DNA from: Bryoerythrophyllum caledonicum
Lineage: Eukaryota; Streptophyta; Bryopsida; Pottiales; Pottiaceae
Direction: 5' to 3'
DNA length: 64,000 nt
NCBI GenBank assembly: GCA_963971425.1
Contig: OZ020523.1
Coordinates: 20,317,105-20,381,104 of the forward strand
Made by a program: the position numbers and the translations under genes. Below, one piece after another: positions 1-12,616 of this stretch. The notes below the pieces were generated by a model. It saw nothing but the letters and a program-made list of their open reading frames with translations, was not told where the DNA came from and did not search any database. Within the stretch, counting starts at the first letter, position 1, and every line of letters begins with the position of its first letter.

Positions 1-308
1 ATCAATAATTCAGAAAGACACTAATGGCTTTCTTTAGCATGTTAGAATTCAATTCTATTTATTGATGTTTAAATTCAAAGTTCCATCAACATCCTTCCCT
101 AGGTTTTTTTAAACACAACAATGCGTTAAGAGAATCCACTATTTTGAGGTCTGTGAGGACAAATCAAGTAATCATTCATTTCATCAGTTCTAGGTAGATG
201 ATCTGTAAACAATGATCACAAAAACATAAGTCACATAATGTTCGAGCTAAATTGAAATTTATCTCAAATCAATCAACAATCTACAAACACATGGTACATC
301 GCGGCCGC

Positions 309-3253
309 TCAAATATCTGCAAAAGCATGATATAGGGCAGCATCGTGAATGATGTAGTGCAATGCCGCTCCGACTGTGGCGAAGGTGACAATTATGTTCA
401 CAATGATGTTTGCCCGATGCCATGCCAGACGATATGGGCCGAGAGTCTTGGCGCCCCGCACCTGCATAATTAAAGCCTGAGATTAGAGCCGGATTACTTC
501 TTCAATACATTCTACATAGGAAATTTCACTTTCTTACATGAGTAGAATACTAGTAGCTAGAAAGATTGTGCAATGTATTCTTCAGCACGCGTACATAGTA
601 TTGCATGCATACCTTGATAATCATGTCGTGAATGAGCCCGCCTTGAAGAGAGAAGGCCGCCATGGATCCCGTGAGGGCGATGAAATCGCCGAAGAAGGGT
701 AGGAGAGCGCCCATGAATGTACTCAGAGCAACAAAGATGCCGCGTAGCAAGAACCGAGACGCTACCTTTTCCAGGGAATAATCGCTGCTCACGGTCTTTG
801 ACTTGAGAGCAGGAAAGATCTTCACTGCAAGGCAAGTGTCTAGGAACTCGTACATGGGAGTTGCAAAAATCTGCACACAACCAATAATCAATACTAGTTA
901 CAATTGGCCAGCTAGTGAGTCTTGTGTGCACAAACGGTCTTGGGGAAATGAACCAAGGGATTGATATGTATGACATGGATTAGAGGTTTAATATGTAAAT
1001 TGTTCAGTAGCTTACATGGAAGACGACCAACGCCTGCAAGAGGGCGGTGGCGTTGGCCAAAGTGATGGCCCACTTGGGCCCGGACAGGTTGATGAGCAAA
1101 TATGGGAAGGCGGAGTTGCCGTAGGCCCAGTAGCCTGCGATGGTGAGCAGAAGGAATGGCGCGCTCCCCACTGTGAACTGCATCCACAACGCCTTCTTGA
1201 TGTTCTTGGACGCGGGGCTCTTGATGGTCGCCTGCATGTACGGTCATCCACAAAGTCATGGTCATTCATGCACCAATATTCATACGGTATCGAGGAATTG
1301 CAGCATCGAAATGGCTTACTATATTATATTTAATACATGGTTGGACAATTCATCACATTTAGAATTGACTCTGAGAAGGCAGGCATGCTTGGACGCAGAA
1401 CAGCAACACACCTGCATCTCTGGAAGGATTCCTGTGTTGAAAGCAAAGGCGATGGTTGCGAGTGCACCAACAGCGTTGAAAGCCTGGTTGGTGGCCGTTC
1501 CAGGTAACGAATAGTCCCTCGGACTTGAAGCGTGCATACCTGCGGGCAACAATTCTCTGATGAGTGAAGGGAACCTACGTGTTGACAGCCCGTAGCAAGT
1601 CTATGTCTTTAGCTAAGAAAGATGGCACCACAAATTAACTTGATGTATTATTATGCACATTAGTAAGCAAGATTGATGCCTCATTCATAATCTGTTCCAG
1701 GTTCTAGATTCTAGATTCAAGAGAGTGAGAGTCGATTACCGTCCTTGATGGAAACGATAACTGCAACCATCGTGTACGTGCAGCTCAGTGCCAGAGAGAA
1801 GGCCGAAAAGTACTTGAGAGTGGACAGGTTCGGAACCGCTGTGGCAAAACACAAGTACAGCGTCCCCGCAATGAAAATCCATGCGGCCAGATGCATTTCG
1901 GTCAACCCTGCGATGGCCTGCAGTGATTCCCAAAATTCAGCCTTGAAGGTCACCAATCTACGCAAGAAAGTCTTGAGCTATAGGATTCCTTCATTCAGAA
2001 ATCTATCCTGATCATATAGTGTAACTCAGGCTCTAGGATGGTTGTAATCAAGTCTAGAACTGATTATTCGGGAGACCCTCAGCAATGATCACAGTCTAAG
2101 CCAAACTGGGAGATAGGCAAGTTGATCAATCTATGCTGATGAGTACTCATGCGGTGCAAATACGCACCTTGAGCGATTGTCCTCCCAGTATTATCAAGCC
2201 CACATTGGCAATACTGATGTTGAGGTACTGGATGAACCATGTGAGCTTGGACATGAAAGGACCTGCAAAACAGTTTCATCACAACAGAAGTCACGACCAA
2301 AGCAGCGAATAGCATGCGTTGCAACTACCTTACTAAAGAAAACCAAACCTGTGCTTGTTCAAACGCCCCAAAGAAAAAGCACACTGCAAAAGCTGAAGTA
2401 GTTTCTCTCGCTAGAATGACCACATGATAGGTATAAGCATATCACAACGTTGTATGCGTCTATATGTCAGAGTGGAAATCTCTAGAGTTGGAGACGCATA
2501 AAACGTAGATAAGGTAATATATTCATAAACTCGCTCGTACAAATAAACGTTCATTGTGTCGGCAAGCCTCACGTAGCAAGACTTGTTGAAGACTTGATCA
2601 GACGATTGTAGGTCCACGAGTATACACTCACCGTAGACTGTGTGGACGAGGTCGCGGTATCGGATGTGGCGCACTCCACGGATCTCGTGGAGGCTCCCCA
2701 ACAAACAGTTGTTATACATGGAGAGCGCGCCCCCGCCCACCATGCACACCAGCCCCGCCGTCCACCCCATGTAGGCCAGGATGAGGGCCGGGTACCCTAG
2801 AATGAAGGCCGTGTTCACGGCCGCCACCAGGTGGAACCCCACCGCCCACCACTCATCTGCGTCACCATCACCCCAATTGCCCAATTGCCAAAGCATGGCC
2901 CGTCTCACCATCGTCAGTACCGCATTCGTTGTCCACAGCATAATTTCCGGCCCAAGCAATATGCACGCTACTCATGAAAGCACACGAATGGATCCTTACT
3001 GTATGATGAATTTGGAAAAAGCAACAATGCCCTTAGACTAGCAGAGTCTGAGCACATTGAGTTCACCTTGTCCCACACTGTGCGTGGTGCCGGCATGGCC
3101 TGACACCACTACCAGGGTGTTGGTGGGATCATCCTCGCCAGTGATACTCATGCGCCGAGCGGGTGGATGCAGCCCCGAAGATGCTTGCACCTCCAGGTCG
3201 AAAACTGCCACATCTGCGTCACCGTCCATGATTCCTGCATCACTTCCGCGCAT
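309..3253 (-). CDS. Proline/GABA transporter-like amino acid permease (AAAP family), copy 1
   Basis: Eight exons can be joined with GT-AG junctions and consistent phase: 3253-3067, 2856-2632, 2262-2168, 1941-1740, 1539-1412, 1231-1016, 870-613 and 461-309, giving 487 residues and a TGA stop. The protein resembles plant ProT transporters, which move proline, GABA and betaine with protons across the plasma membrane. Family landmarks are the HEIRGVRHIRYRDL stretch after the first membrane spans, FNTGILPEMQATIKSP in the middle, the QFTVGSAPFLLLTIAGYWAYG span, and IFATPMYEFLDT before the last spans. The first ~60 residues are hydrophilic and cytosolic. The ATG at 3253 is the first in the exon that splices in phase to DEWWAVGF. 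Substrate is not decidable from sequence. The second copy is at 45,014-47,954. Confidence 0.9.
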
Positions 3254-6077
3254 CGAACTGGTCAGAATCGTTTCAGAATCATTGTGAGTGCATACATGAA
3301 CAGTCTTTTCTACATACTATCACAGGCTCAGAACACATGACCACATGTGGTCAGGTTCTCGAAGTCACGAATGAAGTTGTCGAAGTAACCAGCTAGCTGG
3401 CATTTAACGCAAACGGAGACTACGAACTGAAGCTAGTAAGAATGAAATGCTGGAACATGCACTAATCCAAGCTTCAGCTCCTCTCAACCAACTGGATTTC
3501 AGAAGGCGCTAAGCTTACTCAGAAACAAACCACAGTAGATCGAACCATCCACTCATGATGCCGAACAGTTGAGAGTAGGACACACAACCAGAGGGCGTAC
3601 GTCAGAAGCTATAACTCCAGCACCTTTCAAACTACTGGTTATTAAACTGCTTTTTGCCGAAAAGCAGGCTCTAAAAGATCATGGTTTTGTGAAACTAATA
3701 GATCACCATACCCCCAATCTGCAAACAAAAACAGAAAAGGAGAAGAAGAGTACCTGATAGATCGTTTCACAAAACTGGACGTTATTATGGGGATGCTACG
3801 ACAATGATACCGGTACGAGCAGCACATTTCCAAAAAGCAGAAACCCGAGATAAGCTAAAAGCAGAAATCAAAGCATATAAACCTAGCAAAATCGTGTGCA
3901 GCCTTACCGTGAAGGCGTGACAGAGCGAACGACCAAACCAGCGAACCAGCGTCGAGCAAAGAAACGAAAGGAGCAAAGCAGTCAACCAGCGAAAGTAGCA
4001 GAAGAGCCAACCAGCGATAGGAGCAAAGGGGCGAAGGAGAAGAGCAAGAGAGGAGGAGAGCAATGGACGTGGAGGAGAAATATGGCACGTCTTATAATGA
4101 GAGATGAAGAATCTTCATCTTCACGTTGTAGTCTCGCCCGGAGGGTGATTAGCTTGGATGAGTTTGGCTCTTCCATCGAGGCCTTCCACTTCGATGTACT
4201 GTGCGTGATGTGTGCTCCCATGACATACATCCACCGCACACGACAGACGCATTGAAAGCCAATTCATGAGTGCGGCGTCATGCAGGTTCCTTCATCATGG
4301 TACCATTTTGCGGTAGATGAGGGTCTAAATTGAAACTACCTTGTATAAATCGCTTGTATACAGGAGCGGTCACCCGCATGGACATATACAAACTCATGAT
4401 GACGGGCACATTCTGATCCTGAGGTAGATCTCCATTACCAAATTGTTGGTAGAGTACTACATATCTACACAACTTGAAATTCTACCTTGTAATGCACATG
4501 ACTCGTATCAGAATTTAGTTATCTACACGACTAGCCAATACATGTACAAATACAAGTCGCATACACAGGTTGAGATGTGCAATTTAATGTTCAATCAAAT
4601 GTTCAATTAAATACCTACTTCTCTGAAAATATCCTGAAGAAAATGCAGAGTCTGGATAGAGTTGCACTTTCAACTTGGGTTTGATAGTAAATTACGGTCC
4701 TCTTCACTGTTCTGAATGTGTATATATTTTTCAGCTAGAGGGCCGGCCAGCTCATTAATTTCTTGTCGGTGTACGTTGATGGTGAAGAGGACCTCCCGCA
4801 CGCGTGATTGGCGAGAGCTGCAGCAACATGACTCGGAAGGATCTATTTATTACGTCCAGTCTGGGTCAGTAACATCGCAGCTATGCCGTGGCATTCTGTG
4901 CGAGTGCTTCGCATCGTGTACCAGAAGGAATATGCAGCACTGACATCTGCAACAGAGGATTTTCTCAAACCCACTGAGTTCCATTGCAACGTGATCGTCA
5001 CGTGAGCTCACGCATTCCTGCACCTTAGCTTTCATGAATGTTGCTTTCATGCCTGCAGCAGCAGCTTTATGTCGTCAAGTTACAGCTCACGGCCTCGATT
5101 GTATCGTCAAAGTTGCATTCGGAAGTTAGAGGACTTGCTTCGGATGAAGTATTCATAGGTAGGCATAACATGATTACGTCGGTGTTTTCTCTGGGCGTTT
5201 ACAACACCATCGCGTCAGTATCATCCGGGTATTAGAGGGTATCTTCGTAGTATCACATAGGTATATTCGCCATCTGCACTTAAACACCATAAAAACCTGT
5301 ATGGAATGTTCAACATGGGAATAATGGGAATATAGAACATATCGGTCCGTGGGTGATTCTGTGCAAAGCAGGTGCGAAGGATACCGGGGTGATTTGGTGG
5401 TTTCTGAATGCGGGGAACGGGATGGGCCCGAGAGGAAGTTGAGCGGGGAGTCGAGCGACCGCTCCCTCGAAATGAGGTACTTCGACAGGTGGGAGTCGCC
5501 ATCGGCCAGTTCTAAACTTTGTCAAGCTGGACGGATCGGACTGAATTCCATCGTGACTCGATCGCAGTGTCGGTCAATACACAAGGAGACCAATACGGCA
5601 AGTCCTCCGCGCATCTACTACTACAAGCGGAGCCCATCATGGCGCGCTAGCGCAGACGACATGTCGATTGAGTCGAGGTAAGCAAATCAGTAATGCATGC
5701 TGCCATTGACGTCGTGTTTGATGTAATAAAAATCAGCTTGTAGCTGAAGCCCCATCCAATCGAACATAACAACCACGCCAAATAGAATTATAGGCTGAAT
5801 CCAACGTAAGTAGTACCAAGGTACCTGCACTCGTTTAATGGACTTTGGCAGTTGAAAATCCCAGACCAGGTTGCTAGCTGATCATCATCGAATAGAATAT
5901 ACTTAGGTAGCTCCTTAACCACCCTGTTTAAAAACTTCCCAGCCTATGAAGTCACTGATCGGAATCCGGATATTGTCAAGTGCATATCACTGATGAAAAT
6001 TTTTCACGCATGCATGTATCCGCACCACCAGTCGGCATTATCTTCGATGTTGCAACGTGAAGGACGACCCAGTGGAG
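3254..6077 (-). promoter_or_regulatory. Upstream region of transporter copy 1 (probable 5' UTR intron and promoter)
   Basis: No gene is supported here. On the minus strand, 3,905-4,080 is a CT-rich leader-like tract containing imperfect copies of GCTGGTTGRCT. It ends in a good donor (TTCACG|GTAAGG at about 3,907), and an acceptor-like CAG lies just before the start codon near 3,262, so a 5' UTR intron of ~640 bp is plausible. Further upstream, to 6,077, I see only non-coding sequence shared with the second copy. The promoter itself is inferred from position. Confidence 0.4.
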
Positions 6078-6563
6078 GGCGAGGAGGCTCCGGAAGGAGG
6101 GTCCCTGGGTGAAGTGGTGTGGGCGGCGACCGCATTTCGACGGCGCATCTGAACTTCAGAAACCGACACCCAACCCAGCATGCTCATCCTATCATTCATC
6201 ATACAGCGACCAGAATATCAGAGCGTTGAGTCAGTTCCGTATTATTGAAGTGATCTTGGAGCCATGACTATAGAGTGATTCGGTGGATAAATGCAAAGAG
6301 TCCGGGTTGTGACCGGACATTGTGGATGCTTGCCGCCCTCTTCTGAGAGAGTATCACTCTGGAAATTGTTTATGTCTATTATTTTGCAATAATCACATCA
6401 ATTAATAGAATAAAATTTATTATATTGCCAATGAAAGTGATTGAATCTTCCTTTGGTGTTGAAAAGACCTTGATCCATAGTCATTTCTGCTAAACTATAA
6501 AGTCTTATGTTGTACTTTATGATATAACTTCAAGTATATATGTATATATATAACAAAACACAC
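6078..6563. other. Spacer with no recognised feature
   Basis: This AT-rich sequence lies between the end of the duplicated segment and the first transposon terminus. No open frame, RNA or repeat could be supported. It ends in a short (TA) run and AAAACACAC, which is the flank of the outer element. Confidence 0.5.
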
Positions 6564-6592
6564 AACACCATATTCATTATATTGGGAGATTT
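6564..6592 (+). repeat. Left terminal inverted repeat of outer element
   Basis: These 29 bp differ at only one position (A for G, in ATTCATT) from the left TIR of the inner element at 11,662-11,690. The following bases TTCCA(A/T)G also match the inner element's right end read inward, the end next to the HAD gene. That matches the gene order of the outer copy. Confidence 0.8.
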
Positions 6593-6959
6593 CCAAGGAT
6601 TTAGGAGGTACACACTCTTGAGTAATTCAATTATGTTACCGTAGTGATGAAGCAAAACATGATTAGAATGGAAGTACAACACCATTTTTGTAAGATAATA
6701 TGAAGATGTATAGGCAAACGGCATCCAAATTGGAGAATCAAATGAAATAATATCTTTGATTGCAGACTTTATTTATAATATGATAGAAGTAATCCATATA
6801 CAAAACAAGCATCATCCTTTCCATGCAGGAAAAAACTTCTATTACGACCCAAAACATACACCTCAATTCCTAGTCAATGCACATTCAGGTATAGCCAAGC
6901 TTAATGTGCACTCGTACCACTCAGATCTTAAATCTACTTGTTCTTCTCTACGTCATCAG

Positions 6960-7930
6960 AATTAGATTTCCTCAGCTCATCCCTATCCCTCTGAAGTTCA
7001 TTTTGTGTGGCTGTAACCGGTATATGGCATTTGACTAGCACGTATATGTTCTTGCTGTCGTTGGCGTTGCATTTGTTGATTCCAAGTAACAACAGGCACA
7101 TAAAACGAGTGGCGACGGCAAGAGTGACGCTTTGAGTTTTGGTTTAAACCATGCTTTGGGGAAGCACTTTGACGCTGTATAGTCGGTTGAAGCACCTAGC
7201 AAAAGAGAACACAAAAATCACCTTAAACCAAGCTGAATATGCAGCCACACATGTCAAAAAAACACAAATACCATTTAGACGTGGAATCCATTCAAATAAT
7301 TATGTGCAATTTAGGTGTTCGTGAAACATGCAAAATCAAAACAGTGTTGATTAAGAAGAGAAGATACAACACATATTAAACAATAATAAAAAATAGGACC
7401 AATCTCAGTAGTAGAACGCGTATTCCCACTTAGAGATTGGAGCTTGTTCTCATCATTTCTGATGGTTGCAACAGGCCGATACGTAGTAGGAATTGAGGGC
7501 ATTTTCTCTGATCATGGCACCGTCGTAGGTGGTTGAATTACACCAGCAAGTGTTTGAAGCCCGTGATCCTATGACGTAGGGACAGAGGGAGTTAAAATAC
7601 AACTTGTGCATATTTAGCTCTATTCGAGCTGAATGTGCACATGGCCAAAAAAAGACCTAGGACAAATACAGAGAAAGGGAGGGGGGAATACCATGCTACG
7701 AGGGGGAAGAGACAATGATTCCTCACGTCCGCGAACAAGCACTTGGTCACCTTTTCGACAAAACCTGTCAACATTGGGGGACCCCAAAATACGACGAGGT
7801 TGAAGAATAGAACGGGAAGCAACCTTTTGAATGCGAATTTTTGGTGGGTGGATGTTTACTTCATCTTCTTGAATTGGAGCCATCAAAGAGTCCATCAAAT
7901 AATGAGCTGCTCTGAGAAAGTACAAATCGT
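6960..7930 (-). pseudogene. Remnant of the small basic ORF of the outer element
   Basis: Position between the terminus and the HAD exons matches the small gene at 29,538-30,276 of the inner element. On the minus strand, coding-like pieces occur at 7,925-7,690 (contains PRRILGSPNVDRF, compare PAKRILYDGLMDG) and at 7,195-6,960 (contains TWNQQMQRQRQQ, compare TWTRQRQRAFLK, and ends in a Lys/Asn-rich tail). The similarity is weak and the reading frame is broken. A palindrome variant lies between them at about 7,608-7,637. Function unknown. Confidence 0.35.
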
Positions 7931-8344
7931 TTTATTTTTGTGGAATTGGATATCCACAATCCTCAGACTTCAAAACAGGAATCCATGGTGGCAATACAAT
8001 AGTTTATTTGAGAAAATGATAAACGGCTCTTTTTCAAACATAGAAGCAAAGAGAGAACAAAAACTTACAAAACCAACAATAACAAACGAAAAATTACAAA
8101 CAAATATCAAAGAACTGGCAACTGCCACTTGAATTACAAGATATGTACAGTACAACACATCAACACAATTATGTTTGATACCAATGAACTACTAATTTGC
8201 GAGCCCATCAGATATCATAATTGCGTGCGTTAATTCCATGTATTCTAAGCTACATGGATCCGAGCAAATTGTTGGATGACCAAAGGGATTCTCTTGCCGA
8301 AAAGATTGCAGCCCTAACTCTACACTACTCTAGAGCTTTTGGAG

Positions 8345-8983
8345 CTATAGAAGCAAGACATTGAGGAAGAACTTATTGTTCCATCCATCTCCTTTGTAGG
8401 ACCAAGTATTCGCAAGAAGCACATTCTCCGGATCATTAAGGACGTGCTTGTATGGATTGTCATCTATGATGATGATATTCTCCTTTGTAAAGGATCCACC
8501 TTTTGTAAAAAGGTTCTTCAACAACGTCTTCAGAAATACCTCCTTATCCGAGTTTTTAACCTTCAGATATTGAGGTACATTCCAAATCACAGCAGTTACG
8601 ACTCTCCTACAATGCTCTTGTCCAAATATGACTTTTGGTGAGGCGACTTTAGGGAAGAGGTAATTGACGATGCTACTAGTGGTGTTCAATTTCATCCAAC
8701 TCTAGACCAATATCGATGCAAACTTGAAAACATCGTCCAAAAAGGCCTTGCAGCTTGGACGAACATATACTAGCTTTGGGCCGACCTTGGCTGGAACTTT
8801 TACCGAGTGTGGCAGAGAACATGCATTGAAGGCTTGTGTAGCAGACCTCAAGCGGAATTCCTCGCATACACACAATATACCGTTCAAGTCAAACACAATG
8901 TTTAACCACGGTTTGACCACTCTAGGGGTTAAACGAGGAACACGGACTACGGCGCTATGAACGCTCTCCAGTGGCTTGACGAC
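8345..8983 (-). pseudogene. HAD (FCP1/SCP-like) domain exon of gene X, outer copy, with a nonsense codon
   Basis: The exon follows an acceptor (TCTAG|GTCGTC at 8,983) and opens in frame into WLNIVFDLNGILC, the first HAD motif. It continues with AKVGPK, VRPSCKAFL and, downstream, FGQEHC, KEVFLKTLLKNL and IIIDDNPYKHVL, the acidic motif typical of FCP1/SCP phosphatases. A TAG at about 8,712 replaces the Trp found in the inner copy (ITIWSS), so the frame is closed. The catalytic motif reads DLN instead of DxD. The exon belongs to the same gene as 8,984-11,661. Confidence 0.7.
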
Positions 8984-9111
8984 CTAGAATTCAGATGGAA
9001 AAGAGTGGAGGTACATATTACTAAACATTAAAAAATATATAACAATAGAGCACACTATATTATATGAAGAAGAAACTGCAACAGACAACACAATCTTTAG
9101 CCATGAAGTGG

Positions 9112-11661
9112 TGAGAACTAAAATTATACATGTGAATTGATGGCCAAAGTAGCATCAATGGGCCTTGCACCAACCACAGGAGGATGCTCAGAAGGGCCAC
9201 CATCATCTTTGATGAAATCTAATTCGAGGTTAAGGGCATCTAAAAGTCAGCAAATTTGAATATCGGTTATGAACAAACATGCCCAAAAAATGCAACCACA
9301 TCTGATACTAAACACGATCCACATTCAGCTCGAGTCAAGCTGAATGTCGAAGTGTATGACTACTAAACAACAAAATGCACATAGGGAAGAGGACTACTTG
9401 AATTACAAAGGGTAATGAATATTCAGCTCGACTTGAGCTGATTGTGCAAGTGTATGTTTATAGCACAACATGATGCACACAGAGGGAGGACAACAGGATA
9501 TACAGAAAGTAATGCATATTCAGCTGAGTCAAGCTGAATATGCATTACCCGTAATAATGACTTTAGGAGAAGGAACGAACATCAGAAAACAGAGGCAGAT
9601 ATACTACTACATATCTACAGTAGATTTACTTCAACTTAAGTGAAGTCTAAAAAGGAAAAATAAAAGGAACAAGACGTAAACAACATACAAGAGAGGGAAG
9701 TGATGAAGGAGATTGGAAATGGAAACAACATCGAATTTACTGTGCCAAGCTTAAAATGGACAATAAACATCCACGCACATTTACAAACAGAAGTTACTGT
9801 ACAAAAGTATTTGAGGAAACAAAATTAACAGGAACAAGAAATCTCGATATATTAGTCATCATCGAGAATTCCACCTGAAGAGTGTTCTGGAGATGCTCGA
9901 GCGCTGGTCGGTGTGTTGACTTCATTTGCAACAGTTTATGTTTCTTCCACCGGGATCACATTGATTGGCTCTACACTGGGATCGGCGGAAACCATGGGCT
10001 CAGCTCCAACATAGGTTGTTTCTTGCGGCGGAGAATGAGGAGAAGACGGATTCGGATCCGGTGTCAGCAAAGATTGTTGGATAGACGTCTCTCCAAACAA
10101 CGGGACCATCTCCATAACAATAGGGCTTGGAGACGATGGTCCTGCAGCCGCCCGAGGAGTATGACCTAAAATATGCTCCATTGGCTTGGACTGCAGTGGA
10201 AACATCTATTCGAACCTTGCAAACATGGAAGCGATCATCGCTTGCGTGTTCCGCTCCATGTCGGCTCTCTATGCTGTAGGGAGCTCATCTTGGCACTCTT
10301 CCTACCGTCTTGACAACTCTTGGTTGAGCCTCTCTTGCTACTCAACCTTCTTTAAGAGCATCTCGACCTTCAATGCCATATCGGCATGTGTAGCGGGAGG
10401 GGACGTAGATAGCGCGGGCGAGTTAACCATCACAGGAGTTTGTTGGCGCTTATGCGGGGGCGTGGGTGCAGAAGCAATCACTTCAACATCATCGTCATAA
10501 TTTCCATGTGAGGAATCAGCTCTACTCTACGAGCCAAGGTTGAATGGCCTAGCACCATCTGCATTCACATTGCACCGCCAAAGAGCAAGATCTTCATAAT
10601 CATCCGCACAAAATGTACCAATATCTGCGCTTTCACTAAGGCGAGCAGAAGCGGGGTCTGATGGCTCAGCTACCGTAAGATCCGACCTCGTAACATCCAC
10701 GTTAGGATCCTCATCATCATCTTCCTCATTTTCATCGTCATCATCAACTTGTCTCTTACCCTTACCTTTACCACAAGGAGGCTTGAGAGGATATTTTGTC
10801 TCGTCAACTGGATAACCATCGGCAATGAAATCCGCTTTGCATAGAGACAAAGCCAACTTGGCCTTACTTTCGTACCGATCACTCTTAGAAGTCTCGCAGG
10901 CACACCTTAGAGATTCAATCTGCAAGGTACACTAGAGACACTGACAATCAATTAAACTAACTCAAGCGACATGTAATTGCATACCGTGAAACTAGACAAC
11001 TTGCATTTTCAGCTCGACTTGAGCTGAATATGCAAACAAGAGAGCTCGACCAAAATTCTTACCATTGATGCAATAAGAAACTTTGAGCCTCCAAAGGCAG
11101 AGAAGAATAAGTTCCTGGGACTGCACCATTCTTTGAGTACTTGAAAGTAGAACTCCATCGTGAACTCGGTAGTGTTCACGCAATACTCCAACTCGTTGTA
11201 CTTACGGACCTTGGTGTTTGCAACATGAAGCGGATAGACATACTCCTTTGAAACTAAGCCAGGGCGAGCCAACCGCTTACGAACTAGCCAAAGTTGAAAG
11301 AAGTTCCACACGATCTTGGGACAACTTGTTGTTTATCGGCAGATCTTCGAGCCGCTCATACTTGCCAGGAATGTATGCGGAACTATATGTCTCGTATTCG
11401 TCCGCAAACGGGAACTTCTCGGTTTGAAAGAAGACTTGCCTCTCCTCTGTCTTGGTCCCACAAATCCATAGCCAGACATCTGGGTCTATCAGTCCAAGGC
11501 TGCCTCCAGCCCACAATGCCTCCATGAAGTCTTTGAAGAATGGATTAGCCACCGTTGATGATGGCTTCAAATCTTGCCCGGAAGTTGATAAAAAATTGAG
11601 CAGTACAAGCCGAGGCTTTTCGCCGCGGGGATCCCATGTGTTTTTAGGCCACACACCCAAT
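9112..11661 (-). pseudogene. Gene X, C-terminal half (outer copy), cut by the inner element
   Basis: Exons on the minus strand are 11661-11063, 10919-9875 and 9237 to about 9,112. They align to the inner copy: WPKNTWDPRGEKP to WPSDSWRN, WLWICG to WLFICG, KVRKYNELEY to KLRKYNELAY, and GKGKGKRQ plus an acidic run to GKGKGKA plus an acidic run. Exon 11,661 begins inside a codon context that continues at 30,571 once the inserted element and one CAAT are removed. A frameshift lies near 11,300 (NNKLSQDR in one frame, FFQLWLVRK in the next). The introns hold TTCAGCTC-type palindromes (for example 11,002-11,035). No activity can be assigned. Confidence 0.75.
11658..11661. repeat. Target site duplication CAAT (left)
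   Basis: The same four bases follow the right terminus at 30,567-30,570. Removing the element and one copy restores the alignment of gene X across the site (YNIINALGVWPKNTW against YKAATNSLGTWPSDSW), which fixes both boundaries. Confidence 0.9.
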
Positions 11662-11690
11662 AACACCATATTCGTTATATTGGGAGATTT
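11662..11690 (+). repeat. Left terminal inverted repeat of inner element
   Basis: It reads AACACCATATTCGTTATA then TTGGGAGATTT. The right TIR is its reverse complement except for one A/T difference. Related ends are at 6,564 and 36,419. Confidence 0.9.
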
Positions 11691-12616
11691 AGCAACTCCC
11701 AAATTAACACATGTAGATCATAAGAGCTAAAGTGCACATCTAATTTCTATAATATGGAGGGATATGAGTTTCCATTAAATTGGGAGGTCATGTTTTCTAC
11801 AAAAATCCCTAGAAAAATAAGTACTACGGATAACATTGCATTACGAATCTAACTATAATATTGAAAAGAAGAACACATTAGTCGACACTTCTTTTATACC
11901 ACATGTGTTCATTGAATATGAATAGCTAAATATTCACACTCGATCCTATTAACCCGGATTAACACCATGCTCCAATTTAGCTAAAAGTGAGCTAAATGAC
12001 GGACAAATATCCACTTGTAAGAGAATTAGCTAAACACATTTTGATGAGCCTTTTTTTATTTAAAAGAATTTCAATTCTCCTTGTGGAATACACATTGGCT
12101 AAAAATATATAACGAGTTTCAAATGATGGTGCTCAGAAGTGGGAAAAAAATTGCATACACACTACCTCTCTTCGAACTAAAGTGTCCCCATCACTTAGAG
12201 GTGCAATGAACTCAAAAAGGCAATTCCACACACTTTAGCTCCACTTGACCTAAAGTGCGCACCATTACTAAGTACAATGAACTAAATAAGAAGATTTGCT
12301 CACACTTTAGCTCCACTAGAGCTAAAGTGCGACTCAACATCTACTTTCTATCATTCACCATGAAGACAATTACTGGTATTATTGGTTTCAAGATTAGAAG
12401 CAATTTATCATATTGTTATTTTAAAAAGAAAATAAAACATACTGCAAAATATCACCGATACGCAAAAATAATGGAGAGAATATTTCATAGCAATCATTGG
12501 CATCACATATAATAGTCATACAAATGTCTATAATCTCAGCACCAATGGATCTAACCATACTACATGAAGTATTACGCATCAGAATCCAAAATCTTGGAAA
12601 ACGAAAGTCCATTGAT
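11691..12616. other. Left subterminal region of inner element
   Basis: Non-coding AT-rich sequence between the terminus and the stop of the DUF7869-like gene. It holds two palindromes of the older arm type (about 12,230-12,260 and 12,298-12,327; CACACTTTAGCTCCA with the partner TAGAGCTAAAGTG). The part 12,050-12,330 is repeated in diverged form at 18,080-18,370, and 12,180-12,330 resembles 41,600-41,720 (reverse strand). Confidence 0.5.

Larger units (their letters stand above)
121..6077. repeat. Segmental duplication, unit 1 (transporter gene plus upstream region)
   Basis: This stretch is repeated in the same orientation at about 44,826-50,742. Similarity begins at the ATGCG near 121 (44,826 in the other unit) and ends at the CCCAGTGGAG near 6,077. 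Within it, exons and introns are almost identical by eye: I saw no difference over roughly 1,004-2,395. The 5' part (about 3,300-6,077) carries scattered substitutions and small indels. Such patchy identity in a gene body fits a recent duplication or later gene conversion. The two units are separated by the transposon nest. Confidence 0.93.

Noticed and set aside
912..1514. Several overlapping frames on both strands within the transporter gene (and their copies at 45.6-46.2 kb)
   Set aside because: They are shadows of exons 5-7 of the transporter; the spliced model explains the region.
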